DNA of 64,000 bases from positions 124,001-188,000 of the forward strand of contig NZ_SWLG01000005.1 in NCBI RefSeq assembly GCF_005747095.1, given 5' to 3'. Under the pieces are notes generated by a model, which was not told the DNA's origin, searched no databases, and worked only from the letters and a program-made list of their open reading frames with translations. The stretch is from Exobacillus caeni. Its GTDB lineage: Bacteria; Bacillota; Bacilli; Bacillales; Guptibacillaceae. Positions 8,777 through 18,791 of the stretch are shown here, piece after piece (the first letter of the stretch is position 1; every line of letters begins with the position of its first letter). Both the position numbers and the translations under genes were made by a program.

Positions 8777-9203
8777 AAAGGCTGATCATTCGAACATCTA
8801 AAATTTCGTCTAAATGCAAAGAAACCCGATACGGCCTTGCTATGGTGCGAACCTTAATCTGTCCTTCTTCTTTTCCAGTGATGATGCCTTTATGTGTTTT
8901 TTCTTCTGTTTGAATTTCCACTTTTACCGGGAAAGGCATGTTTAAAATGTAATTTATTCTTTCCTCGTTATCCATTTCCTGATAGGAGACTGTTTTCGTT
9001 TCTGTTTTAACATTTTCCTTATCCTCGATGTTTTCTGCGTCTTTAACAGGAAGATCGCTATTTCTTTCTTTTGTAGTTGTTTTAGATGAAGCAACAGTCT
9101 GCCTTTCAAATTGAATAGGCGAAAGTTTCGGCTGGGCGATATACATGACCGGATCAGTATTTTCCTTTCTTCTTCTACGCCTTTTTCTATTCAGATTATC
9201 CAT
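8775..9203 (-). CDS. cotO: Spore coat protein CotO
   Basis: 142-aa coat morphogenetic protein. It has a basic N terminus (NRKRRRRRK), a disordered, charged middle, and the conserved C-terminal domain from about residue 78 (NEERINYILNMPFPVKVEI) to the end, which is the CotO family signature. In B. subtilis CotO acts in outer coat assembly and lies beside fabI and the cotXYZ genes, as here. ATG 9203 is taken rather than 9206, because GGAG lies 7 bases upstream of the former. Confidence 0.88.
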   Translation of the reverse strand: MDNLNRKRRRRRKENTDPVMYIAQPKLSPIQFERQTVASSKTTTKERNSDLPVKDAENIEDKENVKTETKTVSYQEMDNEERINYILNMPFPVKVEIQTEEKTHKGIITGKEEGQIKVRTIARPYRVSLHLDEILDVRMISL

Positions 9204-9270
9204 CATATCACTCCTTTTATCATTCCTCTTTACATCCTATTCAAGAGCAAAAAAATGATACAAATGGACA

Positions 9271-9303
9271 TAAAAAAAAACCATTCTCCAGGAGAAGAAT
9301 GGC
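9271..9303 (-). terminator. fabI terminator
   Basis: On the minus strand an interrupted CCATTCTTCTCC / GGAGAATGG stem is followed by nine Ts, about 10 bases after the fabI stop. Confidence 0.85.
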
Positions 9304-9312
9304 CATGGTTGC

Positions 9313-10089
9313 TTAAATGCTAATTGTATTAAATCCGCTGTCCACATGTATCATTTCACCTGTGATAGCACTGGAAAGGTCACTCATCAAGAATAAAGCA
9401 GTGTTTCCCACGTCCTCCGGGGTTACTGTTCTTCTTAACGGCGAACGCTCTTCGATTTGTTTTAGTACACTATTGAAATCAGAAATGCCCTTTGCTGCCA
9501 GAGTTCGAATCGGTCCAGCGGAGATTGCGTTAACTCGGATACCATCTTTTCCGACATCGTTCGCAAGATATTTAACGCTCGCATCAAGGGAAGCTTTCGC
9601 AACACCCATAACATTATAGTTTTGGACAACCCTTTCTCCGCCAAGATATGTCATGGTTACAATACTTCCGCCCTCAGTCATCAATGGCCTTGCAGCTTTT
9701 GTTACTGCCGTAAGAGAATAAGAACTGATGTTATGGGCAAGCAAAAAGCCTTCTCTGCTCGTATTAAGATATTCCCCTTTTAGTTCGTCCGTATTAGCAA
9801 ATGCAATACAATGAGCAAGACCATGAATAACGCCAACTTCCTCTTTGATTGTTGCGAAAGTTTTCTCGATCTCTTCATCGTCTGTTATGTCACATGGCAA
9901 AATAATGCTATCGTCACGATCAAGCGTATCTGCAAGCTGGCGAACATTCTTCTCAAGGCGGTCACCGGCATATGTAAAAATCAAACGAGCGCCAGCATTG
10001 CTTAACGCCTGTGCGATCCCCCATGCGATACTTCTCTTATTGGCGACTCCCATCACAACGTATGTACGATTATCTAATGACAGATTCAT
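9313..10089 (-). CDS. fabI: Enoyl-[acyl-carrier-protein] reductase (NADH) FabI
   Basis: Catalyses the last reduction of each fatty acid elongation cycle, enoyl-ACP to acyl-ACP. SDR fold, 258 aa. The start VVMGVANKRSIAWGIA is the FabI nucleotide-binding signature, and the catalytic Tyr-x6-Lys is YNVMGVAK. A strong AAAGGAGG ribosome site precedes ATG 10089. A FapR-like half palindrome lies in the leader, fitting lipid-synthesis control. It sits beside cotO, as in B. subtilis. Confidence 0.96.
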   Translation of the reverse strand: MNLSLDNRTYVVMGVANKRSIAWGIAQALSNAGARLIFTYAGDRLEKNVRQLADTLDRDDSIILPCDITDDEEIEKTFATIKEEVGVIHGLAHCIAFANTDELKGEYLNTSREGFLLAHNISSYSLTAVTKAARPLMTEGGSIVTMTYLGGERVVQNYNVMGVAKASLDASVKYLANDVGKDGIRVNAISAGPIRTLAAKGISDFNSVLKQIEERSPLRRTVTPEDVGNTALFLMSDLSSAITGEMIHVDSGFNTISI

Positions 10090-10129
10090 TTGTAATCCTC
10101 CTTTGTATATTCAGTATTATGGTTTGTTA

Positions 10130-10146
10130 TTAGTACCTTGTCATAA
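10130..10146 (-). promoter_or_regulatory. Possible FapR operator upstream of fabI
   Basis: TTAGTACC-TTG-TCATAA keeps a perfect TTAGTACC half-site of the FapR palindrome with a degraded second half, ~40 bases upstream of the fabI start. A similar site precedes fabH at 48379. Confidence 0.55.
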
Positions 10147-10188
10147 AAACAGTATAACATGAACGTTCCTGCCCTGTCAGGCTTATTT

Positions 10189-10344
10189 TCACCCTTTGCT
10201 TGTTTCAATATTTTTCACTTCATAACCGCAGTTAGGGCAGTGATAAATAACATTCTGGTTCGACTGTGCAGTGAGCACTTCCTCAATATTGTGTGCGTTG
10301 TTGCAGACCGGGCAAACGACAACTGGAAGACTTATTTTTTCCAT
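10189..10344 (-). CDS. 51-aa zinc-ribbon microprotein
   Basis: A short reading frame encoding 51 residues with two CxxC knuckles: C11-P-V-C14 and C36-P-N-C39, the second in HCPNCGYE. The spacing is typical of a single zinc ribbon. GAGGAG lies 9 bases upstream of ATG 10344. Codon use and the cysteine pattern support a real gene. It is divergent from the wall hydrolase and shares direction with fabI. The function is unknown; ribbons of this size often bind nucleic acid or a protein partner. Confidence 0.8.
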   Translation of the reverse strand: MEKISLPVVVCPVCNNAHNIEEVLTAQSNQNVIYHCPNCGYEVKNIETSKG

Positions 10345-10487
10345 ATTGAACCACTCCTCAAAGCTTTTTTATAGCATTTGTCGAAAACAGGTTACTATTC
10401 ATTCGAATAAGGTACGGAATAGTAGATAGAAAGAACAATATCGAGATAGTACCTGGAATAATATTAAAGGAGGATAGGAGGTATCAT

Positions 10488-11822
10488 ATGAAAACAATCG
10501 TGATTGATCCCGGCCATGGAGGCAGCGACTCTGGAGCAACATACAGGGGATATGATGAAAAAGACTTCAACTTAAAAATCGCTTTAGAGGTAAGAGACTT
10601 TTTACAGGTGAACTATGAAGCGAACATTCTGATGACACGGACGAAGGATAGAGCTGTACCGCTCGATGGCCGGACTGACTTCGCTAACTCTAATAATGCT
10701 GACTTTTTCATCTCTATCCATAACAATGCAGCAGGAGGAAGCGGATTCGAAAGTTTCATTTTTAATGGAAAAGTTCCCCGGCAAACGAAAAGAAATCAGG
10801 ATATCATCCATCAGAATCTCGCCACTGATACCCTTACCAAATATAACGTAAAAGATCGCGGGCAGAAACGGGCGAACTTTCATGTTTTAAGAGAAACAGA
10901 AATGAGTGCTTTACTGCTAGAAGTATTGTTTATAGATGATGAAGAAAATTTGGCAGTGCTAAATAACCAGGCCTTTATTGAAGATGCTGCCAGAGCGATT
11001 GCAAGCGGAACTGCACTTGCTCTTGAATTGCCAGAAAAACAGGTTTCAGAAAGGCTATATAAAGTAAACGCAGGATCGTTTCGAAATAAACCAAATGCAG
11101 AAAAAAGAGCACAATTCCTTAACTCAAAGGGGATTCAGCCTACCATCGTTTCTGCTGATGTTTCTGGCACACTATATTACCGAATACAGGCAGGAGCTTT
11201 TTCGATTAAAGAAAAAGCAGAAAAGCGTGTAACGGAATTAAAAAAGGCAGGAATCTCAGATGCATTCATCATTACAGAGGATAAGGAGCTGTCCGCTCCC
11301 CCTGAATCGATCAAGAAAATCACTATTTTAGGTGAGACCTGTCTAAGCGCCTGGCAGATGGATGCTTTTTCAAGAAGTATAAATCCCGAATCGCCGCTCC
11401 TGGGATACTACTATAAAAAGTTCGGGAAAGAATACGGAATCCGTGCAGATATTGCTTATGCCCAGGCTATCCTTGAAACGAATTATTTCAGGTTCACCGG
11501 ACTCGTTCAAAAAGGACAAAATAACTACGCCGGCATCGGAGCAACAGGTCCCGGAAATCCAGGTGCGTCCTTCCAGTCACCTGAAGAAGGCGTTCTTGCA
11601 CACATCCAGCATCTGTTTGCCTACGCTTCAACAGAAGGACTTCCTTACGAATATCCTCTTGTCGATCCCAGGTTCACTCTGGTAAAACAGGGCAGCGCCC
11701 TTACCTGGACTGACCTAAACGGAAAGTGGGCAGTTCCAGGAACCTCATACGGGCAAAATATCCTGGATGTCTATAGACGAATGCTTTCCTTTACGATCGG
11801 AGACCTAAAGGAACAACGATAG
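10488..11822 (+). CDS. N-acetylmuramoyl-L-alanine amidase with SPOR repeats and C-terminal glucosaminidase domain
   Basis: 444-aa peptidoglycan hydrolase. The Amidase_3 domain fills residues ~1-180, with zinc ligands H10, E24 and H78 and catalytic E145. Two SPOR-type repeats follow at ~190-265 (YKVNAGSF and YRIQAGAF mark each), and a mannosyl-glycoprotein glucosaminidase-like domain runs from ~275 to the end (AILETNYF, NNYAGIGATGPG). No signal peptide is present, since the catalytic domain begins at residue 1. That recalls CwlC, the B. subtilis mother-cell lysis amidase (amidase plus SPOR), but with an extra glycosidase. AGGAGGT precedes the ATG. It is monocistronic. Confidence 0.9.
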   Translation: MKTIVIDPGHGGSDSGATYRGYDEKDFNLKIALEVRDFLQVNYEANILMTRTKDRAVPLDGRTDFANSNNADFFISIHNNAAGGSGFESFIFNGKVPRQTKRNQDIIHQNLATDTLTKYNVKDRGQKRANFHVLRETEMSALLLEVLFIDDEENLAVLNNQAFIEDAARAIASGTALALELPEKQVSERLYKVNAGSFRNKPNAEKRAQFLNSKGIQPTIVSADVSGTLYYRIQAGAFSIKEKAEKRVTELKKAGISDAFIITEDKELSAPPESIKKITILGETCLSAWQMDAFSRSINPESPLLGYYYKKFGKEYGIRADIAYAQAILETNYFRFTGLVQKGQNNYAGIGATGPGNPGASFQSPEEGVLAHIQHLFAYASTEGLPYEYPLVDPRFTLVKQGSALTWTDLNGKWAVPGTSYGQNILDVYRRMLSFTIGDLKEQR

Positions 11823-11945
11823 GATTTAGAGCGTGTTATGAATGAGATTTAAAGAAGACACACCGGCACGCATTTAGGGGAGGACGGAAGCGTAATCGCG
11901 CTCGAACATTCTCCCCTGCAAAAAATGATTCATTACTATACGGAA

Positions 11946-11972
11946 AAAAGCGTCCGAGCCCGGACGCTTTTC
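11946..11972. terminator. Bidirectional terminator
   Basis: AAAAGCGTCCG / CGGACGCTTTT perfect 11-bp stem with a 4-base loop, between the wall hydrolase and yjbQ, which converge. Confidence 0.88.
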
Positions 11973-13823
11973 CTAATAAAAACTCAATAAGCCGCGAAGT
12001 TCATCGACACTTTCTTTGCTGCCTGTAACGATTAATCTATCACCAAGCTTCAATTCGGTATCTCCATGTGGAACGATGGAATCCTTTCCTCTAAAAATAC
12101 GCACGATAATGGAATCACCTAGATATGGGAAGTTCCTCAAGTGAACCCCATCATATTCGGCATTATGCACATTTATCTGGTAAAGGGCATTTTCTTGCTT
12201 TGTAAAAATGTTTACGACACTTGGCGATTCGATAAGTGCTTTCAGGATTGCTTTAGTGGAGAAGAAAGTAGAAAATACATCGATATTGCGTTCTCTCAGG
12301 GTTTCTGATAGATGCGGCACTTCTACTCTCGCAATCACTCTTTCTGTTCCGTATTCTTTTGCAAACAGCGCAATGTCCGCATTTGTTTCGTCATCACCTG
12401 TCGTAATCACAAGAATATCTGCATCGAATACTTCCTTCTCTTTAAGTGAGTCAATCTGATAATTTCGTAATTCCTCTACTGCAAAACATGAATTTTGTTT
12501 TTCTTCATCTACCTTTTCCTGTTTTGTGTGATAAAGATATGTTCGGTACAAGTTGGGATCCAGTTCCAGTGATAAAGGAAGCGTCATCTGGTTTGCACCG
12601 ATAATCGCAAGCTTCTTTGCCTGCTCCCCTTCCTTCAGTTTCGGGAAAATCTTTTTAAACAGCACAGGAGCGATGATGCAGCTAATAATCGCTACAAGGA
12701 TTAACGCCGAAGAAAACTGGTTATCGATAATCTCCATCCGCTCACCGATCTTTGCTGCTGCAATTACAAGGGAAAGGGTTGAAGTCAATAATAATCCGGA
12801 ACCTAAAACAGTTTTCCAATCATACCATTTTCTTAACACAACAATGGGCAAAAGTTTTGAAGCGAATAATCCGATCAGCAATAAAGGGATTAGCATAATA
12901 ACCTTTGGGTCCTGAAAAAGAGACCATATTTCGAGTTCCACACCGACCATTACGAAAAAGATCGGAATTAAAAAGCCATATCCAAATGAATCCAGCTTTT
13001 GGACCATATCCGGATTCGGAGAAAGCAGCGACACGAGAGCACCTGCCAAAAAGGCTCCAAGTATATTTTCCGCTCCCACCGTCTCTGATAAACCGACCAG
13101 TACGATGATAAGCGTAAACACTGCCCTTGTATCGATCTGAATGGTTCCTTTTGACAATGTTTCGATAAAGGTCATATGGCGGAAGTACGCCCCAAGGAAA
13201 TACAGAAGGATACCGCCTCCAAAGAGTATTAACAGAAGCCACATATTTCCTTGCCCAGCTGAATAAAACGATACGAATACCGCCAGAAGGATCATTGTAG
13301 CAAGATCTGCTATTACTGCAATCAGTAATATCGTTTGCCCGATCGCACTCTTAGAAACATTTGCCTCCTTTAATGTCGGCACGACTATTCCAAGAGAAAT
13401 TGTGGAAATAATCAAAGTCATGAAAAACGCGTTATCCGTAAAATTCATCCAAACCAGCAAAAGGGAAAGAATGTAGGATACAGCAAACACTAACGCAAAG
13501 ATAACCAAAGAAACTAACAAACGATTAGGCTCTCTCTTTCCATTCGGAAGCTTAGCCTTTTTTTGCTTGCTCGCAAAAACTGAAAAGTCAATTTCTAATC
13601 CACTCAGGAACATTAAAAAAATAAATCCGAAGGTGGACAAAATCTCAAGCCAGGCATCCGGCTCCACAATATTCAAACCGCTCTTCCCAATGATAATCCC
13701 TGCTATAATTTCAGCTACTACAACCGGAAGAATGTTTAGCTTTAAACGGTGCAGTAAAATGGGAATAATGAATGCTACTAGAATAACAATTAGCAAAGAT
13801 GTAACTGAAGCGCTGTGTTCCAT
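11973..13823 (-). CDS. yjbQ: Monovalent cation:proton antiporter-2 family protein YjbQ
   Basis: 616-aa CPA2 antiporter. Residues ~1-385 form a 12-13 helix Na+/H+ exchanger domain. Then comes a cytosolic TrkA-N-like Rossmann segment (~400-520, KKLAIIGANQMTLPLSLELD) and a TrkA-C domain at the end (RNFPYLGDSIIVRIFRG...). It exchanges K+ or Na+ for H+, with the RCK-like domains as likely gates. It belongs with prpE, yjbO and nadF as in B. subtilis, but mgtE is inserted between it and prpE. mgtE lies 39 bases upstream on the same strand, so the two ion transporters are probably co-transcribed. Confidence 0.93.
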   Translation of the reverse strand: MEHSASVTSLLIVILVAFIIPILLHRLKLNILPVVVAEIIAGIIIGKSGLNIVEPDAWLEILSTFGFIFLMFLSGLEIDFSVFASKQKKAKLPNGKREPNRLLVSLVIFALVFAVSYILSLLLVWMNFTDNAFFMTLIISTISLGIVVPTLKEANVSKSAIGQTILLIAVIADLATMILLAVFVSFYSAGQGNMWLLLILFGGGILLYFLGAYFRHMTFIETLSKGTIQIDTRAVFTLIIVLVGLSETVGAENILGAFLAGALVSLLSPNPDMVQKLDSFGYGFLIPIFFVMVGVELEIWSLFQDPKVIMLIPLLLIGLFASKLLPIVVLRKWYDWKTVLGSGLLLTSTLSLVIAAAKIGERMEIIDNQFSSALILVAIISCIIAPVLFKKIFPKLKEGEQAKKLAIIGANQMTLPLSLELDPNLYRTYLYHTKQEKVDEEKQNSCFAVEELRNYQIDSLKEKEVFDADILVITTGDDETNADIALFAKEYGTERVIARVEVPHLSETLRERNIDVFSTFFSTKAILKALIESPSVVNIFTKQENALYQINVHNAEYDGVHLRNFPYLGDSIIVRIFRGKDSIVPHGDTELKLGDRLIVTGSKESVDELRGLLSFY

Positions 13824-13862
13824 ATATTACCTCCTCTATCAAGATTACAGAAGGGCATCAGA

Positions 13863-15230
13863 TTAAAGTAAATAGCTCATGAATACTGTTGCCATGCCAA
13901 AATAAATCAGAATACTTATCATGTCATTTATTGTAGTTATAAATGGTCCTGACGCAACAGCAGGGTCAATGTTTAATTTATGCATGAACAAAGGAACTAA
14001 TGCTCCTGCCAGTGTTGCAACAATCAATGTACACAAAAGTGAAAAGCCAACCAACATACCAAGAAAGATGGAACCCTGCCATAAATAAACGACTAGACAT
14101 ACAACTACTCCGCAAACCAATCCTATGATGAGGCCGGTCCCTGCTTCTCTTGCAACTAAATTCATTTTCTTTGAATCGTTATAGTCTCCTGTAGCAATAC
14201 CCCTAACAACAACTGCAAGTGCCTGGGTTCCTGTATTACCGGCCATTCCGGCAATCAATGGTATAAAAACTGCGAGAATAGCGACTTTATCAAGCGTGTC
14301 TTCGAACCGGCCGATCAGGCTCGCTGTCATCATGCCAAGAAAAAGCAATATAATCAGCCAGGGCAGCCTCTTCCTGGCCGCAGAAAAGGGTCCGCGGTCT
14401 GAAGTTCTATCATCACTGATACCCGCTAGCCTGGAATAGTCTTCGGACGCCTCTTCATCGATAACATCCACGATATCATCGACAGTAATAATTCCTAGTA
14501 AATGGTTTTGAAAATCGACTACTGGCAGTGCAAGCAAATCATAATCTTTCATAATTCTTGCAGCATTTTCCTGATCTTCACCAACTGAAACAGACACGAC
14601 TCGTTCGTTCATTATTTCTTCAATAACAGTATCTTCATCAGCAATGATTATATCCCTTAATGATATAACACCTGCAAGGCGTTTTTGGTGGTCAACTACA
14701 AAAATATAATAAATGGTTTCAGCATCCGGTGCTTCCTGCCTTAAAATTTGCATCGCCCGTTTCACCGTTTGATGCGCTCGTATCGCAACGAACTCAGTTG
14801 TCATTATCGATCCGGCAGTTTTCTCTTCGTAATGCAAAAGTTCCTTTATTTCTTTTGCCGCATCGTCATCCATAATCGTTAAATAGCTGGCTATTTGTTC
14901 TGCTTCGAGCTCATTTAAAACGTCGACCGCATCATCGGCATACATTTCTGCAAGCATTTGTGCTGCATAACGCGGCTCCATTTCTGAAATAAATGTTTCC
15001 TGTTCCTCTATCTCAAAATTCTCAAAGATCTCGGCCATTTCTGTTGGTGAAAGGTATGTATATACTCTAAGTCTAACTTCACTTTCCACCGTCAAGAAAA
15101 ACTGGGCTTGATCATAAGGGTGTATATCAAGGAAAAGTTCCCTGAAGTCCTCTATTTGCTCATTTTCTAATGGCTTAATAAGATCGTCGTATAATTTCTG
15201 TTGTTCTTGCTCAGGATGTGACATGGGCAC
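13863..15230 (-). CDS. mgtE: Magnesium transporter MgtE
   Basis: 455-aa Mg2+ channel. The N-terminal superhelical acidic domain covers residues ~20-130, two CBS domains ~135-260, the plug helix follows, and five membrane helices occupy ~285-455, with the pore segment PLIAGMAGNTGTQALAVVVRG. Cytosolic Mg2+ binding to the N and CBS domains gates the channel. AGGAGGTG precedes the ATG. Many Bacillus mgtE genes have an M-box riboswitch, and I do not find one in the 326-base leader. Confidence 0.95.
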   Translation of the reverse strand: MPMSHPEQEQQKLYDDLIKPLENEQIEDFRELFLDIHPYDQAQFFLTVESEVRLRVYTYLSPTEMAEIFENFEIEEQETFISEMEPRYAAQMLAEMYADDAVDVLNELEAEQIASYLTIMDDDAAKEIKELLHYEEKTAGSIMTTEFVAIRAHQTVKRAMQILRQEAPDAETIYYIFVVDHQKRLAGVISLRDIIIADEDTVIEEIMNERVVSVSVGEDQENAARIMKDYDLLALPVVDFQNHLLGIITVDDIVDVIDEEASEDYSRLAGISDDRTSDRGPFSAARKRLPWLIILLFLGMMTASLIGRFEDTLDKVAILAVFIPLIAGMAGNTGTQALAVVVRGIATGDYNDSKKMNLVAREAGTGLIIGLVCGVVVCLVVYLWQGSIFLGMLVGFSLLCTLIVATLAGALVPLFMHKLNIDPAVASGPFITTINDMISILIYFGMATVFMSYLL

Positions 15231-15556
15231 ACCTCCTAGAAAACTGGTGAAAAAACCTTCAGTGTATAAGATTCAAATTGTAGAACCCGTTAAAAATAAT
15301 GTTAAGAAAAACCATTTGGTTTTTTCGAATTTATAAATTTAAAATACTTCATTATAGTAGTAGTTAAAATGTTAGTTTGTCAAAGGAAATTATTCCTTTC
15401 TTTAAAAGAAAGTGTTTGGTGATTGCAATGTTAATTCCCTTTTTTCCCTTTTTTTATGCCCGCCGCGTTGCACACTTTCTTTCGTTAGATACTTTCCAAT
15501 TGTGGAAAAGATAAATAGAAGATAATTTAACCAATCTATTATAGAGGTGAATTCCA
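15231..15556. other. Divergent intergenic region mgtE / prpE
   Basis: AT-rich 326 bases between two divergent genes. It holds a small AAAAACC / GGTTTTT hairpin at 15307-15324 and otherwise nothing I can name. No M-box conserved core, tRNA or open frame with a ribosome site was seen. Confidence 0.5.
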
Positions 15557-16294
15557 ATGTGTTTCGATATCATCGGTGACATCCACGGATGTTATAGGGA
15601 ATTTGAACAGTTAACAAAAAAGAAAGGATACAGCTGGGAACATGGCGTACCTATTCATCCGGAAGGAAGACGGCTTGTATTTTTAGGAGATTTAACAGAT
15701 CGGGGGCCTGCATCTCTGTCTGTTGTGAAATCGGTATACAGGCTTGTAGAATTATCAAAAGCTTACTATACGCCAGGAAACCATTGTGACAAACTGTATC
15801 GCTTTCTAATCGGAAGAAATGTGCAGGTCACACACGGCCTGGAAACAACAGTCGCAGAATTGGAGCAGTTAGACCCCGAAACAAGGGGGAGCATCTCACA
15901 AATATTTAAATCACTATATGAAAACGCCCCTCTATATTTAACACTTGATGAGGGGAACCTTATTACGGCACATGCAGGCATTAGACAAGATTACATCGGC
16001 CAAAAGAATAAGAAGGTAAAAACATTTGTTTTATACGGCGATATTACCGGCGAAAAAAATCCTGACGGCTCTCCAGTAAGACTGGACTGGGCGCAAAAAT
16101 ATGACGGGAAGCCACTCATCGTATACGGTCATACCCCGGTAAGAACGCCGAGAAAAGTAAAAAACACAATCAATATCGATACAGGTTGCGTTTTCGGAGG
16201 ATCGTTAACTGCACTTCGCTATCCTGAGATGTCTACGGTATCAGTTCCTTCCTCTTTGCCTTTTGTCCCTGAAAAATTTAAATCATTCGATTGA
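15557..16294 (+). CDS. prpE: Bis(5'-nucleosyl)-tetraphosphatase PrpE
   Basis: 245-aa metallophosphoesterase that hydrolyses diadenosine tetraphosphate to ADP; B. subtilis PrpE also dephosphorylates phosphotyrosine in vitro. The family metal motifs are clear: [10 protein letters not shown] near residue 7, [10 protein letters not shown] near 47, GNHCDK near 74, and later AHAG and YGHTPV. AGAGGTG precedes ATG 15557. Its last 12 bases overlap the end of the convergent yjbO gene, so the two transcripts are complementary at their 3' ends. Confidence 0.94.
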   Translation: MCFDIIGDIHGCYREFEQLTKKKGYSWEHGVPIHPEGRRLVFLGDLTDRGPASLSVVKSVYRLVELSKAYYTPGNHCDKLYRFLIGRNVQVTHGLETTVAELEQLDPETRGSISQIFKSLYENAPLYLTLDEGNLITAHAGIRQDYIGQKNKKVKTFVLYGDITGEKNPDGSPVRLDWAQKYDGKPLIVYGHTPVRTPRKVKNTINIDTGCVFGGSLTALRYPEMSTVSVPSSLPFVPEKFKSFD

Positions 16295-17191
16295 GTCGAA
16301 GTTTTTATCGATCAAATTGCTCATATCTTCAGGAAAAGAAGCCTTGAATGTCATTTTCTCTCCTGTAAAAGGATGAAAAAATGAAATTTTATAGCTATGT
16401 AACGCCTGTCTTTTGATTTTGTCCATTTTTCCGCCGTACAAGTCATCCCCTACTAATGGATGATGTATAGAAGAAAGGTGAACTCTAATCTGATGTGTCC
16501 GGCCGGTTTCAAGCCATAAAGACAAGTAAGAACAATCCTTTGCCCTTTTTATGACTTCATAATTAGTTGCCGCTCTCTGGCCATCTTCTCTTACACACCG
16601 CTCGATGATACTGTTTTCTTTTCTTCCGATCGGTCGGTCTATCCTCCCCGTGCTCTCGTTCATATAGCCGTGCACAACCGCCCTGTATAAACGATTGATT
16701 TCCTGTTTTTTCTGTTGCCTTGCCAGCAGGTCATGGGCGTATCTATGCTTGGCAATTAAAACGATTCCTGACGTATCCCGGTCGAGCCTGTTCACAACAT
16801 GGATCGTTCGGTCAATCTTTTTCGTTTTATAATAATAAAGCACTCCCTGTGCAAGTGATGTTTTGGAATGCCTTGAAGGAATGGTTGGCAAATACGGCGG
16901 CTTGTTCAGCAACAGGATATGCTCATCTTCATAGATAATGGAGAGGCCTTGTTCCACAGCCTTCATTGATCCACTGGCGGACTCTGCAGGGAAGATAACA
17001 GTCACGCTGTCTCCTTCGGCTAAAACCTCTCTTACTGTTACAGCTTTATTGTTAACGAGGAGGGCGCCACCTGAAAATTTAATGTCAGTGAGTGCACTTC
17101 GAGAAACTTGTTTTTCACGGATCAAGAAATCCCTTAATACCATCCCGGAATGGTTAGAATCAATCGTCCAATGTATGCTGAATCTTTCCAT
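16283..17191 (-). CDS. yjbO: RluD-family pseudouridine synthase YjbO
   Basis: 302-aa RNA pseudouridine synthase of the RluA/RluD family. An S4-like RNA-binding segment at the N terminus (residues ~15-75, [27 protein letters not shown]) is followed by the catalytic domain with the signature [15 protein letters not shown]; the Asp of RLDRDTSG is catalytic. The C-terminal [11 protein letters not shown] motif is also present. The RNA target is unknown. It lies downstream of nadF, with a gap of ~110 bases, as in B. subtilis. Confidence 0.94.
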   Translation of the reverse strand: MERFSIHWTIDSNHSGMVLRDFLIREKQVSRSALTDIKFSGGALLVNNKAVTVREVLAEGDSVTVIFPAESASGSMKAVEQGLSIIYEDEHILLLNKPPYLPTIPSRHSKTSLAQGVLYYYKTKKIDRTIHVVNRLDRDTSGIVLIAKHRYAHDLLARQQKKQEINRLYRAVVHGYMNESTGRIDRPIGRKENSIIERCVREDGQRAATNYEVIKRAKDCSYLSLWLETGRTHQIRVHLSSIHHPLVGDDLYGGKMDKIKRQALHSYKISFFHPFTGEKMTFKASFPEDMSNLIDKNFDSIE

Positions 17192-17302
17192 TTACTTTAT
17201 CCTTTCTAATAGTCAGTTCTGCTGCCTTTTCCATAAAACAGAAGCAGGCCGGAGTCTTAATGATCAACCTTCTCCTGCGCTGCTTCTAAAAAATCCTTCT
17301 TT

Positions 17303-18100
17303 TTATTCATCGTTTACAAATGACTCTTTGACTCGCTTCCAAAAAGGAAAGGGCCTGAAACGTGCAAATCGGATCTTTTCTTCTGCAACCCGGCATTGGA
17401 TGGACTTCACCTTTTTTTGCAGTAAAAATAAATGGTCGATCGTAATGTTAAAATCAACATCATTGACCGGCTTGAGCAAGCAGGTATGGTGCTGTGGCAG
17501 AACAAGCGGCGAGCCGACTGTACGGAACACGCGATTATTGATCGAAGCCATCTCAGAAAGCTGAATTGAAGGCAGGGCAGGATGAATAATCGCCCCTCCG
17601 AGCGCCTTATTATAAGCAGTACTTCCTGATGGAGTAGAAATACATAGTCCATCTCCCCTGAACGTTTCAAAGAGATCGCCTTTAATTTCCACATTCATGA
17701 CAAGTGACCCTTCTACACTTTTAACAGTACACTCATTAAGAGCAAGGTATCGATTTTCCTTAGAATCATCAAGATATCTCACCGTCACTTCTAAAAGAGG
17801 GTATTCAACGATTTGGAAAGGTGTGCGAGCGATGTGTATCACAAGCTTTTCCACTTCATCAGGCACCCAGTCCGCATAAAAACCCAGATGGCCGGTATGA
17901 ACGCCAACAAAAGCTGTCTGGTCTAATCGATCGATATAATGGTGAAAAGCATGGAGCAATGTTCCGTCTCCACCAACTGAAATAACGATATCAGGCTCTC
18001 CTTCATCGTATTCAAGGTTAAAATCAACAAGATAGTTTTTTATCCTGTGTTGAAGTCTATTGGAAATCTTATCTCCCTTTGACATAATAGAAAACTTCAT
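17303..18100 (-). CDS. nadF: NAD kinase
   Basis: Phosphorylates NAD+ to NADP+. 265 aa from ATG 18100. The ATP/NAD-kinase GGDGT motif is at residues 43-47 and the NE/D motif at LALNEC, followed by the glycine-rich [20 protein letters not shown] 18100 is used instead of 18109, because AAGGGTG lies ~8 bases upstream and B. subtilis NadF starts at the same MKF. It follows relQ by 35 bases, so the alarmone synthetase, NAD kinase and yjbO probably form one operon. Confidence 0.95.
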   Translation of the reverse strand: MKFSIMSKGDKISNRLQHRIKNYLVDFNLEYDEGEPDIVISVGGDGTLLHAFHHYIDRLDQTAFVGVHTGHLGFYADWVPDEVEKLVIHIARTPFQIVEYPLLEVTVRYLDDSKENRYLALNECTVKSVEGSLVMNVEIKGDLFETFRGDGLCISTPSGSTAYNKALGGAIIHPALPSIQLSEMASINNRVFRTVGSPLVLPQHHTCLLKPVNDVDFNITIDHLFLLQKKVKSIQCRVAEEKIRFARFRPFPFWKRVKESFVNDE

Positions 18101-18135
18101 CGGCAACACCCTTGTTTTCTTATTTCGATACTCGG

Positions 18136-18753
18136 CTATTTTTCTTCCTTCTTTTGGAAAACCTTTTGTGCTTCTCTTATTTCATCCCTGATTTCAGACA
18201 TTTCTTCATCAAGCCTTGAGGCAGCTTCAGCGGCACGCTGCAGACGCTTTTGAATATTGATCGGTATTTTTTTATTGTATTTGTAGTTAAGGGAATGCTC
18301 AATCGTTGCCCAGAAGTTCATGGCCAGTGTCCTTATTTGGATCTCGACATGCACTTGCTTTTCTCCTTCAATCGTCTGAACAGGATACTTCACAACGACA
18401 TGATAAGAACGGTACCCGCTTTCTTTTTGCCTTGTTACATAGTCTCTCTCTTCTATTATTTCTATATCGTTCCTCTTTCTGATAAGTTCAATAACCCTGT
18501 TAATATCCTCGACGAACTGGCACATAACTCGAATTCCAGCTAGATCATGCATCTCTTCCTCGAGGTTCTTCATTGAGATCCTTTTTCTCTTCATCTTATC
18601 CAGTATACTTCTGATCGGCTTTACCCTTCCGGTGACAAATTCAATAGGCGAATGATGGTCCGCCTGTTCGTATTCATCCCTTACTCCTTTAAACTTTATC
18701 TTAAGCTCTTCAACAGCCTGTTTATACGGCGTTAAGAACACTTCCCAATCCAT
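18136..18753 (-). CDS. relQ: Small alarmone synthetase RelQ (GTP pyrophosphokinase)
   Basis: 205-aa single-domain (p)ppGpp synthetase (YjbM, SAS1). It transfers pyrophosphate from ATP to GDP or GTP, and the family forms homotetramers activated by pppGpp. Visible residues are the ATP-site [13 protein letters not shown]70 in HDLAGIRV, the G-loop region [15 protein letters not shown] and E137 in VEIQIRT. There is no HD hydrolase and no TGS/ACT regulatory domain, as expected for this class. The C-terminal charged helix ends in KKEEK. First gene of the relQ-nadF-yjbO row. Confidence 0.95.
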   Translation of the reverse strand: MDWEVFLTPYKQAVEELKIKFKGVRDEYEQADHHSPIEFVTGRVKPIRSILDKMKRKRISMKNLEEEMHDLAGIRVMCQFVEDINRVIELIRKRNDIEIIEERDYVTRQKESGYRSYHVVVKYPVQTIEGEKQVHVEIQIRTLAMNFWATIEHSLNYKYNKKIPINIQKRLQRAAEAASRLDEEMSEIRDEIREAQKVFQKKEEK

Positions 18754-18791
18754 GCAACCACCACCAGCTAGAAATTCAACATTACCGGTGC

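Noticed and set aside
15231-15556. M-box magnesium riboswitch upstream of mgtE
   Set aside because: The leader lacks the conserved M-box core and any large helix set. Only a 7-bp AT-rich hairpin is visible.
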